Part shown: in pieces, positions 1-6,031 of the stretch
Layout of the letters: the number at the start of each line of letters is the position of its first letter
Numbering within the stretch: position 1 is the stretch's first letter
Assembly (NCBI GenBank): GCA_945900705.1
Contig: CAMDKJ010000047.1
Coordinates: 1 to 10,426, forward strand
Direction: 5' to 3'
Length of the DNA: 10,426 nucleotides
From: Bifidobacterium breve
GTDB lineage: Bacteria > Actinomycetota > Actinomycetes > S36-B12
Made by a program: the position numbers and the translations under genes
The notes under the pieces: generated by a model
The model's input: the letters and a program-made list of their open reading frames with translations, nothing else
Told to the model about the DNA's origin: nothing
Database searches by the model: none

Positions 1-865
1 AATAAAGGTCGCGTCTAGCCAGGTCAAGTGAACCGAACAAGATTGCCGACGGGCTGGTGGTTTGCAAGGTCAGCAGTGCCCTGTTTACGCGAAACTCTAG
101 GAGCTCCGCGAATGGTCCGTGCCCCAGATGCAGCATCGCTGATTGGGAAAGGCTGCCGGCAAGTTTGTGGGTACTCGAGATGACGAGGTCTGCGCCATTT
201 GCCAGTGCGCTGGTAGGGAGGCTTGGATGAAAACCGAAATGACTGCCCCAGGCTTCGTCAACAACCAGTGGGACTCCGTGGCGATGCGCCACGACCGCGA
301 ACTCGCGCACATCACTGACCGCCCCAAAATACGAGGGCGTTACGACGTATGCGGCCGCAGCCCCAGGGTGCAAAGCCAAGGCGACATCGAGCGCCATTGG
401 GGTGATGCCGTGGGCGATGCCTAGAGCTACATCAATATTTGGATTGACAAATTCCAAACTCAGGCCTGCCAAAATGGCGCCGTCAATTACCGAAGTGTGA
501 ACTGAGCGCTGCGCGACCACATGTGCACTGAGCCCACGTAGTGCAAGGCAGGCCGCATGGTTACCTTGCGAGGCGCCGTTGGTGAGAAACCAGGTGCGCT
601 TGGCGCCCCAGGCATCAGCGGCAAGTTCAAGAGCCTCCTGCAATGGGCTGGCACCGGATGCCCCGGCCGGTAGATCCACCCCTTGGGTGAACATCGGGAT
701 ATCCATGGCTAGCAGGTGGCCACCTGCGAGCGAGTTCAGCGCCGGGTAATTAGCGGGCTGATCTTGGTGGCCCGGGACACCCAATCTGGTCCAGCCCTGC
801 TGGGCATTTAGGTGAAGGGCCTGCGCATAAGGGGCTCGGGTGTGCCGATCATCGTGCTGGGGCAT
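1..865 (-). CDS. Orn/Lys/Arg decarboxylase-family PLP enzyme, N-terminal part (cut by window edge)
   Basis: I found this gene by translating the minus strand; it stays open from the start codon to base 1, so only about the first 288 residues are present. It is a fold-type I PLP enzyme of the Orn/Lys/Arg decarboxylase family, which turns a basic amino acid into a diamine plus CO2. Seen in order: VPGHQ near residue 30 (matching the family's TPGHK), FLTNGASQGN (substrate/PLP pocket), TPSYFGAVSD, VVDEAWGSHFGFHP with Asp203 for the pyridine nitrogen, and SSTHK with Lys234 as the Schiff-base lysine, followed by LSQSAMLHL. Family members have roughly 450-500 residues, so the C-terminal domain lies outside. 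The start could instead be the in-frame ATG at 892 (nine residues longer); neither has a clear Shine-Dalgarno site, and I prefer 865 because it gives a family-like N-terminus. It is divergent from an amino acid importer. Whether lysine, ornithine or arginine is the substrate cannot be read from this fragment. Confidence 0.87.
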   Translation of the reverse strand, partial: MPQHDDRHTRAPYAQALHLNAQQGWTRLGVPGHQDQPANYPALNSLAGGHLLAMDIPMFTQGVDLPAGASGASPLQEALELAADAWGAKRTWFLTNGASQGNHAACLALRGLSAHVVAQRSVHTSVIDGAILAGLSLEFVNPNIDVALGIAHGITPMALDVALALHPGAAAAYVVTPSYFGAVSDVREFAVVAHRHGVPLVVDEAWGSHFGFHPSLPTSALANGADLVISSTHKLAGSLSQSAMLHLGHGPFAELLEFRVNRALLTLQTTSPSAILFGSLDLARRDLY

Positions 866-922
866 ACCCCATTCATACCCCCGAAGCCGCATTGTTCCAA
901 CTACCTGGTAGCTGCGGTGACA

Positions 923-951
923 ACAATCTGGCAAAAATGCCACCAGATTGT
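923..951. promoter_or_regulatory. Operator-like palindrome (9-bp arms, 11-nt spacer)
   Basis: ACAATCTGG at 923-931 is an exact reverse complement of CCAGATTGT at 943-951, with an 11-nt spacer that itself contains GGCA-AAAA-TGCC. An AT-rich centre between perfect arms in a divergent intergenic region suits a dimeric regulator controlling both genes. If it is transcribed it could instead act as an RNA hairpin in either leader. The regulator is not in the window. Confidence 0.5.
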
Positions 952-998
952 GCTAGTCAGACAACAATGAGGAAAAGATATCTGAAATCACCTTTAGC

Positions 999-1005
999 GG
1001 AGGAG
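999..1005 (+). promoter_or_regulatory. Strong Shine-Dalgarno site fixing the start of the binding protein
   Basis: GGAGGAG lies six bases upstream of the ATG at 1012. It decides the start against the upstream in-frame ATG at 892 and places the lipoprotein signal peptide exactly at the N-terminus. Confidence 0.85.
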
Positions 1006-1011
1006 TCCCAT

Positions 1012-1959
1012 ATGCGTATCTGGAAAACGGTAGCTACCGCGAGTATTTTGGCTCTGACCGGCGTTTTCGCGGTCGGCTGCGGTTCTAGCGGCGGAACAAC
1101 GGCCGAGAGCGCGGCGCCTACGGTGGCAGCCCCGGCGAGCGCTGCACCAACGGAGGCAGCTCCAGCACCGAGCGAGGCGGTACCCGCCGAGCCCACGACG
1201 TTGCTAGAACGGATCCAGCGTGACGGTGTGCTGCGGGTGTCAACCGACCCGGCATACCCACCGCAGTCCTCCTTTGACGACGCGACAGGGCAATGGGCTG
1301 GATTTGATATTGAGGTAGCGACCGAAATTGCTAAGCGCCTCGGCGCCGAAGTGCAATGGGAAACCCCATCATGGGATGTGCTAACCGCGGGTAAATGGAA
1401 TGATCGCTGGGACATTTCAGTTGGCTCGATGACGATCACCGATGAGCGGGCGAAAGTTCTTGATTTCACGACCCCCTATTACTTCACCCCGGCTGGGGTT
1501 GCGGTCGGCGCCAAGAGCGATATCGCCTCGATTGATCAACTATCGGGTAAGCGGGTTGGTGTATGCGGTGCTTGCACCTACGAGTTCTACCTCAATCGCA
1601 CTCTGAAGATCCCGGGATTCGATTTCGAATTCATAGTGCCAGAGGACATTGAAATAGTCTCCTATGACACCGACTCCACTGGCATCCAGGACCTTGCGCT
1701 CGGCCGAATTGACGCAATGGTGTCTACGATCCCGACCCTTGAAGAGGCCATCAAGAAGGGAAAGAAGATAACTTTGCTCGGGGATCCAATCTTCCAGGAG
1801 CCACTCTCGGTCGCCACCGATAAGAGTTCACTACTTCCAGTTGACACCCTCGTTGCGGAAATTAATACGGTCATTGAGGCCATGCGTGCCGATGGCACTT
1901 TGAGTGAGCTATCAATGAAGTGGTACGGGGTCGATTTCACCAAGGGCGCTGGCTCCTAG
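1012..1959 (+). CDS. Amino acid ABC transporter substrate-binding lipoprotein
   Basis: A 315-residue extracytoplasmic solute-binding protein of family 3 (SBP_bac_3, polar amino acids). It opens with a signal peptide (MRIWKTVATA, hydrophobic to residue 22) ending in a lipobox-like AVGC, so Cys23 should be lipidated and anchored to the membrane. Residues 24-62 form a low-complexity Ala/Pro/Glu/Thr linker, then the two-lobed binding domain runs from about 63 to 307. Family features visible are GVLRVSTDPAYPP, the GFDIEVA segment, SVGSMTITDERAKVLDFTTPYY (Arg146 expected to bind the substrate carboxylate), and YDTDSTGIQDLALGRIDAM (Asp234). A Cys185-x-x-Cys188 pair in VGVCGACTYEFYL could form a disulphide. 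It is the first gene of an importer operon. The binding-protein family accepts many amino acids, so the substrate is undetermined; the divergent decarboxylase makes a basic amino acid a reasonable guess only. Confidence 0.92.
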   Translation: MRIWKTVATASILALTGVFAVGCGSSGGTTAESAAPTVAAPASAAPTEAAPAPSEAVPAEPTTLLERIQRDGVLRVSTDPAYPPQSSFDDATGQWAGFDIEVATEIAKRLGAEVQWETPSWDVLTAGKWNDRWDISVGSMTITDERAKVLDFTTPYYFTPAGVAVGAKSDIASIDQLSGKRVGVCGACTYEFYLNRTLKIPGFDFEFIVPEDIEIVSYDTDSTGIQDLALGRIDAMVSTIPTLEEAIKKGKKITLLGDPIFQEPLSVATDKSSLLPVDTLVAEINTVIEAMRADGTLSELSMKWYGVDFTKGAGS

Positions 1960-1965
1960 TCACCA

Positions 1966-2844
1966 ATGAGTAATACCCCGACGGTGGAGGCCGTGCCGCA
2001 TCAGCGGCACGGCCTCGCGGAGTCTCTGGAGATAGCTAGCCTCAAAGTGCCCTTCCGGATTAAAGTCGCTTTGGTCTGGCTGGTTATCGGCGGGCTCCTG
2101 CTTGTTGGGTTCTTGAAGAGTGGCTTTGACATCGCATGGATGGGCGATCATGCAGCGGCGATTGTCAAGGCCGTCTGGGTCACTATTGCATTTTCTATCA
2201 TTGCGATTGCCTGCGCTGTTGGATTGGCCCTCTTGGGTGCCCTCGGCCGAGTTTCACGAAATCCAATTGCTTACGGCGTGAGTGGTTTCTATACCTCTTT
2301 TTTCCGCGGCACCCCGCTCATTGTCCAACTATTTTTGTGGTACCTGGCACTGCCACAGTTGGCCCTTGGGCTACTGCCCGAGCAATACGCCACCTGGTTC
2401 ATCTGGCCGGCCCAAGTTGCTGGCATTGTCGGCATCGCCTTCAATTATGGGGCCTACATGACGGAGATTTTTCGTTCCGGGATCGAGGCGGTGCCGCATG
2501 GCCAAGCCGAGGCAGCTGCTGCACTTGGTATGTCATCGGGCCAGCAGATGCGCAGGATCATCTTGCCCCAGGCCACCCGCATCGTGATACCTCCGACGGG
2601 TAATGAATTCATCGCGATGATGAAGGACACCGCACTTATCGGCCTCCTCGGCACCACGTTGTTGTGGGCTGACCCATTTCGGATGGCGCAGCTCTCCGGC
2701 AAGGCTGACTTCCGAAATCTGGAAGCTTTAATTGCTGCAGCACTTGTTTACTGGGGGCTAACCGCGGTGTTCTCCATCTTCCAACGCAAGTTGGAAGAAC
2801 GCATGGGTAGAGGATACGTGCGCCAGAGCAAGGCCAAGACGTGA
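1966..2844 (+). CDS. Polar amino acid ABC transporter permease (HisM/GlnP type)
   Basis: A 292-residue inner-membrane permease of the His/Glu/Gln/Arg/opine three-component family. A hydrophilic N-terminus (1-33) is followed by a first membrane segment at about 34-50, another at about 66-91, and several more to about residue 276. Family signatures are FYTSFFRGTPLIVQLFLWY (108-126) and the cytoplasmic EAA loop EAVPHGQAEAAAALGMSSGQ (174-193), which docks on the ATPase, followed by LPQATRIVIPPTGNEFI. The ATG lies six bases after the binding-protein stop and has no visible Shine-Dalgarno site, suggesting translational coupling. Codons 8-17 overlap a strong 13-bp hairpin. No second permease gene is present, so the channel is probably a homodimer. 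The 3' end overlaps the ATPase gene by four bases. Confidence 0.92.
   Translation: MSNTPTVEAVPHQRHGLAESLEIASLKVPFRIKVALVWLVIGGLLLVGFLKSGFDIAWMGDHAAAIVKAVWVTIAFSIIAIACAVGLALLGALGRVSRNPIAYGVSGFYTSFFRGTPLIVQLFLWYLALPQLALGLLPEQYATWFIWPAQVAGIVGIAFNYGAYMTEIFRSGIEAVPHGQAEAAAALGMSSGQQMRRIILPQATRIVIPPTGNEFIAMMKDTALIGLLGTTLLWADPFRMAQLSGKADFRNLEALIAAALVYWGLTAVFSIFQRKLEERMGRGYVRQSKAKT
1987..2016 (+). repeat. Perfect 13-bp inverted repeat with 4-nt loop at the 5' end of the permease gene
   Basis: GAGGCCGTGCCGC (1987-1999), loop ATCA, GCGGCACGGCCTC (2004-2016). As RNA this is a very stable GC-rich stem 28 bases after the binding-protein stop codon. No T-run follows, so it is not a classical intrinsic terminator. 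Its position suits a 3' mRNA stabiliser or partial attenuator that keeps binding protein in excess over permease and ATPase, an arrangement known from other importer operons. The role here is inferred. Confidence 0.65.
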
Positions 2845-3596
2845 CCGAGCCGCTTGTCCGAGTTACTGGGTTACATAAGTCATTTGGATCCTTAGAAGTA
2901 CTAAAGGGCGTTGACTTGGAAATCGGCGCCGGTGAGGTCGTTGTGGTGTTTGGGCGATCTGGGTCAGGTAAGAGCACGTTCTTACGCTGCATAAATTTTC
3001 TCGAAGATCCAACCATGGGCACTATTGAGGTAGCCGGGATCAAAATTGCCGCCGGAAGCCCCACTCGATTTCGGAGAAAACAGATTCAGAGTCTCAGGAA
3101 AACCTGCGGCATGGTGTTTCAGCAGTTCAATTTGTTCCCTCATATGAGTGTGCTCGACAATGTGATGGAAGCACCGCGTCGTATCTCAGGAGATTCGGCC
3201 AAGGATGTCAAAGATCATGCTATGGCCTTGCTCGCTGATGTAGGCCTTGCCGATAAAGCCGCCGAATACCCGATTCGGCTTTCAGGTGGCCAGCAGCAGC
3301 GGGTGGCAATTGCCCGCGCATTAGCAATGAAACCGCAGGTCATGCTCTTCGACGAACCCACATCGGCACTTGACCCAGAGCTAATTCATGAAGTGCTTTC
3401 AGTGATGCGAAGCCTTGCCAAGGACCACTCCACGACGATGATTGTTGTCACGCATGAGATGGGATTCGCGCGTGAAGTTGCCTCACGCATGTGTTTCTTC
3501 CATGAGGGTGTCATTTTGGAGCAAGGCGCGCCGGAGATGATGTTTGATGGCTCGCGATTGCCCGAGACCCAAAGATTTCTTAACGCAGTGATGTAA
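2841..3596 (+). CDS. Polar amino acid ABC transporter ATP-binding protein (GlnQ/HisP family)
   Basis: A 251-residue cytoplasmic ATPase that powers the importer by binding the EAA loops of the permease. All ABC motifs are intact: Walker A GRSGSGKST (38-46), Q-loop MVFQQFNLFPHMSVLDNV (from 91), signature LSGGQQQR (147-154), Walker B VMLFDE (167-172), D-loop SALD (175-178) and switch His205. The phrase FNLFPHM followed by NVMEAP is typical of the amino acid uptake subfamily, and the length is normal for it. The start is a GTG inside the permease stop (GTGA overlap, 2841-2844), so the two are translationally coupled. The stop is six bases from the end of the convergent sulfotransferase gene. Confidence 0.95.
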   Translation: MTEPLVRVTGLHKSFGSLEVLKGVDLEIGAGEVVVVFGRSGSGKSTFLRCINFLEDPTMGTIEVAGIKIAAGSPTRFRRKQIQSLRKTCGMVFQQFNLFPHMSVLDNVMEAPRRISGDSAKDVKDHAMALLADVGLADKAAEYPIRLSGGQQQRVAIARALAMKPQVMLFDEPTSALDPELIHEVLSVMRSLAKDHSTTMIVVTHEMGFAREVASRMCFFHEGVILEQGAPEMMFDGSRLPETQRFLNAVM

Positions 3597-3618
3597 CCCG
3601 AATTATTGGGATGTAACC
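3590..3618. repeat. Short direct repeat spanning the convergent gene junction
   Basis: GATGTAACC occurs at 3590-3598 and again at 3610-3618. The first copy contains the TAA stop of the ATPase gene; the second encodes part of the C-terminus of the sulfotransferase on the other strand. Only six bases separate the two genes, and there is no convincing bidirectional terminator beyond a weak CCC/GGG stem-loop. It may be coincidence. Confidence 0.3.
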
Positions 3619-4388
3619 GGGTAGTCGAAGGCCGCGTAGTCGCCAGCGTAGATTTCGGCCACCCGCGCTAGCAATTCTGGTGTGTAATGCTGGGTTAGGT
3701 GCGCGCCAGCATGAGTTGAGTTGCGGCAGAAGAATTGCTCTTGGACATCAGGCACATTTATTAACTCTCCGATTTGGTGCCAGGAATCCCCGAGCTGTTC
3801 GAGGTGAATCAGTGCGTCATACTTCATTTCGGGCAGGCCAAGATGATCTACCTGGCGCCGCCAATGCGGATCCTGATCGCGTGAAGCCTGAGCGCCGATC
3901 ACCTCAATGAAATCCGCGAACGAAATATCGGCGGCCGATTTCGGTGCGCTGCCTTGTGCTGCCAAGATCTCGAAAATTGGCTGACTTTGTTGCAGGCCCT
4001 GTCGGATTTTTTCAAGATACCCAGAGAGCAGTCGTGCCGCGGGATCACGAACTACCGCGAAGCGGGTGAACTCGGCGGACGTAAACACTTCCTCGAGTTG
4101 CTCAGGTGGCAATTGAAATGGTTTCACGAAGGGAGTCATCTTGGTGCGATCGTGCGGCGCTGCCTGCACTCGCTCTACCAACTTGGGGCCGAGCCGTGCT
4201 GCTTCGAGGCCACCCAAGGTGGCTTTCATGGTTCCGCACCCGGCTTTAGGGACTTCTACATAGGCGTAGTGGTGGACCAGTGAGATGTGGGTGTGGGCAT
4301 TGACCGAGCGCCAACCCATGGCTTTTACATATTCGGCGGTGACGGGTCCAAACTCCGCGCGATTGGGCCGGCGATCTGGAACCGTCAT
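3603..4388 (-). CDS. PAPS-dependent sulfotransferase
   Basis: A sulfotransferase of about 261 residues, expected to move a sulfuryl group from PAPS onto a hydroxyl or amine of a carbohydrate or small molecule. The 5'-phosphosulfate loop VPKAGCGTMK is at 46-55 (Pro47, Lys48, Gly50, Cys51, Thr53), and the 3'-phosphate-binding motif VVRDPAARLLSGY is at 112-124 (Arg114, Asp115, Arg119, Ser122). PKxGCxT together with RDPxxRxxSxY is typical of the Sulfotransfer_2-like families, often acting on cell-surface sugars. There is no signal peptide or membrane segment, so it probably acts in the cytoplasm. I prefer the ATG at 4388 because GAAGGGG lies six bases upstream; the in-frame ATG at 4433 (15 residues longer) has no ribosome site. 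No glycosyltransferase or PAPS-synthesis gene is beside it, so the acceptor is unknown. Confidence 0.83.
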   Translation of the reverse strand: MTVPDRRPNRAEFGPVTAEYVKAMGWRSVNAHTHISLVHHYAYVEVPKAGCGTMKATLGGLEAARLGPKLVERVQAAPHDRTKMTPFVKPFQLPPEQLEEVFTSAEFTRFAVVRDPAARLLSGYLEKIRQGLQQSQPIFEILAAQGSAPKSAADISFADFIEVIGAQASRDQDPHWRRQVDHLGLPEMKYDALIHLEQLGDSWHQIGELINVPDVQEQFFCRNSTHAGAHLTQHYTPELLARVAEIYAGDYAAFDYPVTSQ

Positions 4389-4449
4389 GTGGGGCCCCTT
4401 CGCTCGGACTTGCACGTTTTGTCGGGCGTTCATTGCTGGGTGCTTGACC

Positions 4450-4475
4450 GGGGGCCGATCAGTTGATCAGCCCCC
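4450..4475 (-). terminator. GC-rich hairpin downstream of tRNA-Pro
   Basis: GGGGGC (4450-4455) pairs with GCCCCC (4470-4475), and after one C-A mismatch GATC (4457-4460) pairs with GATC (4465-4468) around the loop AGTT. It starts ten bases past the tRNA 3' end. No T-run follows, so it could be a tract-less terminator or a processing barrier for the tRNA transcript, and it also lies just upstream of the sulfotransferase start. Confidence 0.5.
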
Positions 4476-4484
4476 GATCTGGCG

Positions 4485-4558
<74 letters not shown>

Positions 4559-4570
4559 AAGGACTTGCGG

Positions 4571-4576
4571 AGTCTA
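4571..4576 (-). promoter_or_regulatory. Candidate -10 box for tRNA-Pro
   Basis: On the minus strand TAGACT fits the actinobacterial -10 pattern TAnnnT and ends 12 bases before the mature tRNA, the expected distance for a short leader. The -35 region (AATAAC around 4594-4599) is a poor match, so the call rests mainly on the -10 box and its position. Confidence 0.4.
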
Positions 4577-4620
4577 ACGGAGCAGCGAGGGTGGTTATTG
4601 GCTGGCAGGTGCTGGCTTCG

Positions 4621-5502
4621 TTAATCCGCGGTAAGCGTCAGCAAAGTGGCCTCGGGGGGGCAGGCAAAGCGAATCGGGGCGTAAGGGGAGGTGCCGAGGC
4701 CGGCTGACACATGCAGATGCGCGGTGCCGTGACGGGACAACCCCCGCGCTCGGGCCCGGTCAAGATCACAATTAGTTACCAAGGCGCCGACACCGGGAAG
4801 ACGCAGTTGGCCGCCGTGAGTATGTCCGGCTAGAACCAAATTTGCGCCATCGCCGGCCATGCCATCAAGGATGCGTAGATAAGGAGCGTGGGTGACACCA
4901 AGGGCAAGGTCAGCAGCCGGATCGAAAGCGCCTGCTACCTCGCCATATTTATCGCGGCCAATATGTGGATCATCCACCCCGCGGACGTCAACGTGGCGGC
5001 CATCAACTTTCATGGTGGCTCGCCGATTACTTAAGTCAAGCCAGCCCACATCGGTGAGTCCGTTAACTAAATCCGCCCAAGGCAGCATCGGTCGATTTGG
5101 TTCGAGGCCGGAGGGCCCGGCGAGATAGCGCGCGGGATTTATTGGCCGGGGCGCGTAGTAGTCGTTACTGCCGAGCACAAATGCGCCGGGCAAGTCAAAG
5201 AGCGGGTCAAGGGTATCCATGACGTGGGGTACTGCATCAACATGCGAGAGAAAATCACCGGTGACGATGACGGCATCCGGTCGTAGTTCGCGTAGGGATT
5301 GCACCCATATTTGTTTGCGGCTCTGACCTGGTACCAAATGCAGATCTGATAGGTGCAAGATTCGCATGTCGGGTTGGTCGGCGGGCAAGGCAGCTACCGA
5401 CACCCTGCGCAAAGTAAATGCCTGGGATTCCCAGCGGGCATAGACCAACCCTGCCGTACCGGCAGCAAAAAGCCCCAATAGGGCCTTGGTTGAGCCACGC
5501 AT
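4621..5502 (-). CDS. Membrane-anchored calcineurin-like metallophosphoesterase
   Basis: A 293-residue protein of the calcineurin-like phosphoesterase superfamily, YkuE/YaeI-like. An N-terminal hydrophobic stretch (residues 7-22, ALLGLFAAGTAGLVYA) suggests a signal anchor with the catalytic domain outside. Metal-site motifs follow: SDLHL (Asp53, His55), TGDFLSHVD (Asp83), GSND (111-114) where most members have GNHD/E, GVTHAP (His205) and GHTHGG (226-231). The substrate is unknown. The reading frame stays open another 76 codons upstream, but that stretch overlaps yqeY on the other strand and lacks family sequence, so I start at 5502, leaving a 46-base divergent gap to yqeY. The corresponding M. 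tuberculosis gene (Rv3683, from memory) also lies beside ponA2. Here yqeY is inserted between the two. Confidence 0.87.
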   Translation of the reverse strand: MRGSTKALLGLFAAGTAGLVYARWESQAFTLRRVSVAALPADQPDMRILHLSDLHLVPGQSRKQIWVQSLRELRPDAVIVTGDFLSHVDAVPHVMDTLDPLFDLPGAFVLGSNDYYAPRPINPARYLAGPSGLEPNRPMLPWADLVNGLTDVGWLDLSNRRATMKVDGRHVDVRGVDDPHIGRDKYGEVAGAFDPAADLALGVTHAPYLRILDGMAGDGANLVLAGHTHGGQLRLPGVGALVTNCDLDRARARGLSRHGTAHLHVSAGLGTSPYAPIRFACPPEATLLTLTAD

Positions 5503-5548
5503 AGGTTGATCGTGCCATCTATGGCCGCCGGCCTGCGACAATGGGGGC

Positions 5549-6013
5549 ATGACTACCTCAAAGGCGCAATTACAAAGTGATCTAACGACCGCAATGAAAG
5601 CTCGGGATGAACTCACCGTGGCGACCCTGCGCATGGTTCTCACCGCGATAACGAGTGAGGAAGTCTCCGGGAAGCAGGCACGCGCGTTAACCGAAGAGGA
5701 TGTCTTGACGGTATTAGGGCGCGAGGCCAAGAAGCGGCGGGAGTCAGCCGAGGCTTATGACACCGCAAAGCGCCCCGAACTTGCCGATCGCGAGCGAGCA
5801 GAGCTCAGTGTTATTGCAAGGTATCTACCGGAGTTGATGAGTGAAGCCGAAGTCAAGGCAGTGGTTGATGCAGCGGTCGCCAAAGTTGCGGCCGGTGGGG
5901 CCACTGGCCAAGCAGCGATGGGTGCGGTGATGAAGCTCGTGCAGCCGCAGGTTAAGGGCCGTGCCGATGGTGGTCAGGTTGCTGCGCTGGTGCGCGGCGC
6001 ATTAGGTATGTAA
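5549..6013 (+). CDS. yqeY: GatB/YqeY domain protein
   Basis: A 154-residue protein matching the whole length of the YqeY family, which resembles the C-terminal tail domain of GatB, the amidotransferase subunit that makes Gln-tRNA and Asn-tRNA. Typical features are LQSDLTTAMKARDELTVATLRMVLTAI at the N-terminus, then the EAKKRRESAEAY helix and RYLPELMSEAE, then the small GatB-tail-like domain ending in MGAVMKLVQPQVKGRADGGQVAALVRGAL. The family probably binds tRNA, but the exact role is unsettled. The ATG is preceded closely by GGGGGC rather than a canonical Shine-Dalgarno site. The stop codon lies in a 15-bp tandem duplication. It converges on the penicillin-binding protein gene with 18 bases between the stops. 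Confidence 0.93.
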   Translation: MTTSKAQLQSDLTTAMKARDELTVATLRMVLTAITSEEVSGKQARALTEEDVLTVLGREAKKRRESAEAYDTAKRPELADRERAELSVIARYLPELMSEAEVKAVVDAAVAKVAAGGATGQAAMGAVMKLVQPQVKGRADGGQVAALVRGALGM

Positions 6014-6027
6014 TTGTTAGGTATGTA
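6002..6027 (+). repeat. Tandem duplication (15-bp period) carrying the yqeY stop codon
   Basis: TTAGGTATGTA at 6002-6012 recurs at 6017-6027. The 15-base period keeps the reading frame, so the gene ends GGT ATG TAA and five codons later the copy reads GGT ATG TAG. The result is a second in-frame stop just behind the first. Confidence 0.75.
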
Positions 6028-6031
6028 GTCA

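Larger units (their letters stand above)
866..1011. promoter_or_regulatory. Divergent intergenic control region between decarboxylase and ABC importer
   Basis: This gap must hold the promoters for both the minus-strand decarboxylase and the plus-strand importer operon. It contains a 29-bp palindrome (923-951), a repeated GACAACAAT (919-927 and 960-968), and a small palindrome CTACC-T-GGTAG (901-911). TTGTCA on the minus strand (918-923) could serve as a -35 box, but no convincing -10 box follows it on that strand. I also see no clear promoter on the plus strand. An in-frame ATG at 892 lets the importer's reading frame extend into this region, but the strong ribosome binding site further down argues that it is untranslated. 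Confidence 0.6.

Noticed and set aside
97..424. Two overlapping short open frames, one on each strand, at the left edge
   Set aside because: Both are in other frames of the decarboxylase gene, whose own frame carries the PLP motifs and continues beyond the window.
892..1011. N-terminal 40-codon extension of the binding protein from the ATG at 892
   Set aside because: The GGAGGAG site and the lipoprotein signal peptide both point to the ATG at 1012; the extension would pass through the palindrome and the control region.
957..1469. 170-codon open frame opposite the binding protein gene
   Set aside because: It is Ala/Val-rich antisense of the Ala/Pro linker and family-3 binding domain, with no ribosome site or recognisable domain.
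5520..5548. GACAAT upstream of yqeY as a -10 box for leaderless transcription
   Set aside because: It fails the TAnnnT pattern at the first base and has no -35 partner at a workable distance.
5503..5730. 76-codon upstream extension of the metallophosphoesterase
   Set aside because: It runs antisense through the start of yqeY and has no family similarity; the ATG at 5502 gives a proper signal-anchor N-terminus.
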